Shown here in pieces: positions 61,851-64,000 of a stretch of DNA of 64,000 nt. Below the pieces are notes generated by a model, which was given only the letters and a program-made list of their open reading frames with translations, had not been told where the DNA came from and made no database searches. Positions within the stretch are counted from its first letter, which is position 1, and the number at the start of each line of letters is the position of its first letter. The stretch is from assembly GCA_964543905.1 (NCBI GenBank), contig CAZIZO010000003.1, positions 248,001 through 312,000 of the forward strand. Reading direction: 5' to 3'. Source of the DNA: GCA-016699835 sp964543905 (GTDB lineage Bacteria; Planctomycetota; Phycisphaerae; Phycisphaerales; UBA1924). The translations under genes were made by a program, and so were the position numbers.

Positions 61851-61945
61851 GGGCGGCGGGTCACGATGATCGGGCGTCGGTTGTGCCAAGCATATACCGG
61901 ACACACACACACACACACGAATGCGGCGCCAAAAAGTGTCGTCAT
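61847..61945 (-). other. Leader reading frame overlapping the protease start
   Basis: From the ATG at 61945 a 32-codon frame runs M-T-T-L-F-G-A-A-F through the (GT)9 tract and stops at a TGA that overlaps the ATG at 61850 (ATGA). With 9 repeat units this is a separate leader peptide; with 8 or 11 units it is in frame with the protease and gives it a hydrophobic N-terminus. A GGTGG site lies upstream. Confidence 0.5.
61901..61918. repeat. Microsatellite (AC)9 / (GT)9
   Basis: Nine perfect AC units on the plus strand, the only dinucleotide tract of this length I noticed in the window. It lies in the coding or leader region of the subtilase gene. Confidence 0.95.
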
Positions 61946-61977
61946 AGCGGTACCACCAATCGTGAAGCGACTCGATC

Positions 61978-62006
61978 AAGATACCACACGGTCCTGGAAT
62001 TGCCAG
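61978..62006 (-). promoter_or_regulatory. Putative promoter CTGGCA-17-TATCTT of the subtilase operon
   Basis: On the minus strand CTGGCA (62001-62006), a 17-base spacer and TATCTT (61978-61983). The start point would be near 61971, about 26 bases before the ATG at 61945. An inverted repeat CTGGAA-12-TTCCAG (61994-62017) overlaps the -35 box. Confidence 0.5.
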
Positions 62007-62082
62007 CAATGTTCCAGATTTTCTTGGTGGGAGGGGTGGGTGAAGTTCCGGCCGCTGGAACGAACTGGACACGATCCGCAAG

Positions 62083-62127
62083 CAAAAAACACCGCCGACT
62101 CGGCCCAGGGCACGCCGGTCGGCGGTG
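62083..62127 (-). terminator. Rho-independent terminator of the thioredoxin-family gene
   Basis: A perfect 10-pair stem (62090-62099 with 62118-62127) closing an 18-base loop, followed on the minus strand by TTTTTTGCTTG. It isolates the subtilase operon from the upstream gene. Confidence 0.75.
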
Positions 62128-62156
62128 ACGCGATCGCCTCGTTGTTCGGAAGGGCT

Positions 62157-63491
62157 TTACCCGCCTTGCTTCTCGCCGGGCTTCTTCTCCATCGGCGGGG
62201 GCACCGCCATCTTGAACTCCTTGAGCAGGCTGTCAATCTTGTCCTCGATCGACGGGTCGCTCGGCCGCAACTCATTGAAACGCACCTTCCCGTCCGGATC
62301 CAAAATCGCCAGGTGCGGGATGCCCATGACGCCAAAGTCCGGGTTGAAGCACGATTCCTCGGTGAAGACGACGGGCCACGTCAGGTTCATATCCTTGACG
62401 AACGTGGGCATGAGGCCCATTTCCTTCTTCGGGTCGTCCTTGCAGTCGATCCGCTCGGCCTTGCTGCCCTCCGAGAGCGTGCGGGCCATGTGATAGCCCT
62501 GCACGCTCGTCACGCCGAGGATCTCCACGTTCGAGTCCTTGTAGCGCTCCTTCAGATCTCGCATATGCGGGAACGCGCGAACGCACGGGCCGCACCACGT
62601 CGCCCAGAAATCAATCAGCACGACCTTGCCCTTGTAGTCGGCGAACGACTTGGGCGTGCCCTGGCTCGCCCACTGGATCTCCACCTTGGGCGCGGGATGG
62701 TTGATGAGTTTGCCCCGGACATACGCGCCCGCGAAGTATTTCTTCTGCTTGGGAAGATAGGTCTTCAACGGGTCGGCGTCGCTGAGCGTCGGCACGCCCT
62801 TGTCGATCGACGCGATGATCGCGTCGGCCAGTTTGTCCTTCGCCGGCTGGTCCAGACCCGCGTCCGGTTCCATCGCCGTTTGCGCGAACTGCATCACGGG
62901 TCGGATCTTGCCCACGGGAATATCCCCCGTCACCATGGGGGCGAGCACGCCGAGCAAGCCCGAGTCCTTGAGTTTCTTCGCGTTCATCGTGCCCGCGTTG
63001 GCGAAGATCGAGTACGCCCGGCCGCTCTTGAGCGCCGCCGCCAGCCCGGGGTGCCTTGCCGCCGCCGCCACCGCCTCCGAGCGCTTGGCGTCGAACGCCA
63101 TGTTGTCCTCACGCGTCGAGCCCGGGCCGGGGAACACCATCAGGTCGGGACGCACGCTCGCGGCCGACGCACCGTCGGCGCCCTGATCTTCCGCCAACTT
63201 CTGCGCCCGCGCGTCGAGTTTCGCCTTGAGATCGTTCGTCAGGCCCCCGAACACGCGGGCGTCCGCCAGCAGGTCCAGTTGCGACGCGCTGAGTTCATCG
63301 ACCGATAGCCCGTCCAGCACCGCGTTCGCCGCCGCCGCGAGTTCGTCGCGGGACTTTGGTTTTACCGTCTTGAACTTCTCGATCGCGCCCGCGACCTGCT
63401 CGTCCGTCGGTGGCGAGGCCAGCGCCCCAACCGAGAACCACCACGAAGACGCGAGAACCGCCGCCACTGGCCACATCCATCCCGAGCGCAT
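62157..63491 (-). CDS. Exported thioredoxin-family protein (redoxin/TlpA-like)
   Basis: A 444-residue protein. Signal peptide about 1-25 (A-L-A/S). Residues 30-280 form an Ala- and Lys-rich helical region of unknown function. The C-terminal 160 residues are a TlpA/ResA-like thioredoxin fold with the active site F-W-A-T-W-C-G-P-C, then I-L-G-V-T-S-V-Q-G-Y and the cis-Pro loop G-I-P-H-L-A-I-L-D. The AAGGAG site seven bases before the ATG at 63491 fixes the start. It likely reduces disulfides or hydroperoxides outside the cytoplasm. The C-terminus is Lys/Pro-rich. Confidence 0.88.
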   Translation of the reverse strand: MRSGWMWPVAAVLASSWWFSVGALASPPTDEQVAGAIEKFKTVKPKSRDELAAAANAVLDGLSVDELSASQLDLLADARVFGGLTNDLKAKLDARAQKLAEDQGADGASAASVRPDLMVFPGPGSTREDNMAFDAKRSEAVAAAARHPGLAAALKSGRAYSIFANAGTMNAKKLKDSGLLGVLAPMVTGDIPVGKIRPVMQFAQTAMEPDAGLDQPAKDKLADAIIASIDKGVPTLSDADPLKTYLPKQKKYFAGAYVRGKLINHPAPKVEIQWASQGTPKSFADYKGKVVLIDFWATWCGPCVRAFPHMRDLKERYKDSNVEILGVTSVQGYHMARTLSEGSKAERIDCKDDPKKEMGLMPTFVKDMNLTWPVVFTEESCFNPDFGVMGIPHLAILDPDGKVRFNELRPSDPSIEDKIDSLLKEFKMAVPPPMEKKPGEKQGG

Positions 63492-63810
63492 GCGCAACTC
63501 CTTGGTAAGAGACCTCCGCCGACCCATCGGTCGCACGAGGACAAAGTGTACCAGATCAGAGCCTCGCCATGCGCCGCGACGCCGCCGGAACCACGATTTC
63601 CGTGCCCTTCTGACAAAGACGGACTCCCATTTTCGCATGCATGCCCGACGCCGGGAGTCATGCCCCAGCGTCGGGGAAGGGTGGGCGTTTCAGGCCCTCC
63701 AGAACTCACTCGTGCGGAAGAAACCCGTGTGACCCTCGCATCCCGGCCGGGGCGAGCGTCGTGGTGTGTCCCCCGGCCGGTGCTTCGCCTTGTCTCGAAA
63801 GGAATCTGGT
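63492..63810. other. Divergent intergenic region, 319 bases
   Basis: Between the leftward thioredoxin-family gene and the rightward truncated gene. A TACACT box (63546-63551 on the minus strand) could be the -10 of the former; no convincing -35 was found. An inverted repeat of CCGGCCGG-type runs lies near 63748-63780. No gene seen. Confidence 0.35.
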
Positions 63811-64000
63811 ATGTTCAAGAAGTTCTCGATCTTCGTGTGTGCCCTCGCGGCCCTCCTCTCCTTCTCCTTCGCTCCCCAGGCCAAGGCCCAGGGTGGCGGA
63901 CGCGACTACCGCGTCGTCGCACGCGGCGGCGATCGCGACGCGGCCCAGATCAAGGGTGTCTATCGCGAGCGCGTCCTCGCCACGGGGCTCCAGCAACGCT
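63811..64000 (+). CDS. Secreted protein, truncated by the window edge
   Basis: The first 63 residues of an exported protein. A signal peptide with K-K at the start, a hydrophobic core and A-K-A/Q is complete (about 1-27). An AAGGA ribosome site lies upstream. The mature part so far (G-G-G-R-D-Y-R-V-V-A-R-G-G-D-R-D) is not recognisable. The frame is open to the edge. Confidence 0.7.
   Translation, partial: MFKKFSIFVCALAALLSFSFAPQAKAQGGGRDYRVVARGGDRDAAQIKGVYRERVLATGLQQR

Overview
The window is about 64 kb of high-GC bacterial DNA. I assign it to a planctomycete of class Phycisphaerae, most likely order Phycisphaerales. The evidence is the combination of a DUF1501/DUF1800 pair, a pseudopilin, several secreted proteins with PEP-CTERM-like tails (P-A-P motif, hydrophobic helix, Arg cluster), and six secreted proteins ending in the acidic dockerin-like domain with a terminal Gly-Cys that NCBI calls GC-type dockerin. 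No rRNA, tRNA, CRISPR array, insertion sequence or prophage was seen.

Layout. 0.3-2.6 kb: two tandem PEP-CTERM-like paralogues, then prpD-like and DUF3052 genes. 4.4-12.2 kb: clpX, a small membrane protein and the BatA / von Willebrand / DUF58 trio. 12.4-14.4 kb: a third PEP-CTERM-like paralogue and thyX. 14.5-20.1 kb: a nucleoside transporter, a tRNA-binding protein, a BFD-like ferredoxin, a pseudopilin, a beta-propeller dockerin protein and a PEP-CTERM-like protein behind a cobalamin riboswitch. 20.6-26.9 kb: thiD2-thiE, pgl, an RluA-type synthase and uvrA. 27-34.5 kb: GC-dockerin proteins, DUF1501/DUF1800 and a lamin-tail protein. 35-43.5 kb: carA, an M28 peptidase, a TlyA-like methyltransferase and a tricorn protease. 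43.6-52.6 kb: four more GC-dockerin proteins around dnaB and an HTH-TPR regulator. 52.8-59.7 kb: an orphan protein, a PadR regulator, a ComEA-like protein, mfd and phoU. 59.6-64 kb: a subtilase/PEP-CTERM-like operon, a thioredoxin-family protein and a truncated secreted gene at the edge.

Housekeeping genes (clpX, thyX, thiE, uvrA, carA, dnaB, mfd, phoU) are scattered among genes for the cell surface. Most surface genes are monocistronic or two-gene units with their own promoters and strong terminators. Neither the exosortase nor the machinery expected to recognise the Gly-Cys tail is in the window.

The most unusual items are: (1) a (GT)9 microsatellite inside the signal-peptide region of the subtilase, placed so that repeat number decides whether an upstream ATG reads through into the protease; (2) a complete cobalamin riboswitch with a near-consensus promoter ahead of a PEP-CTERM-like surface protein; (3) an identical CTGGCA-17-TATCTT promoter with related CTGGAA/TTCCAG inverted repeats at two surface-protein genes; (4) a charged insertion of about 75 residues inside the second ATPase of UvrA.
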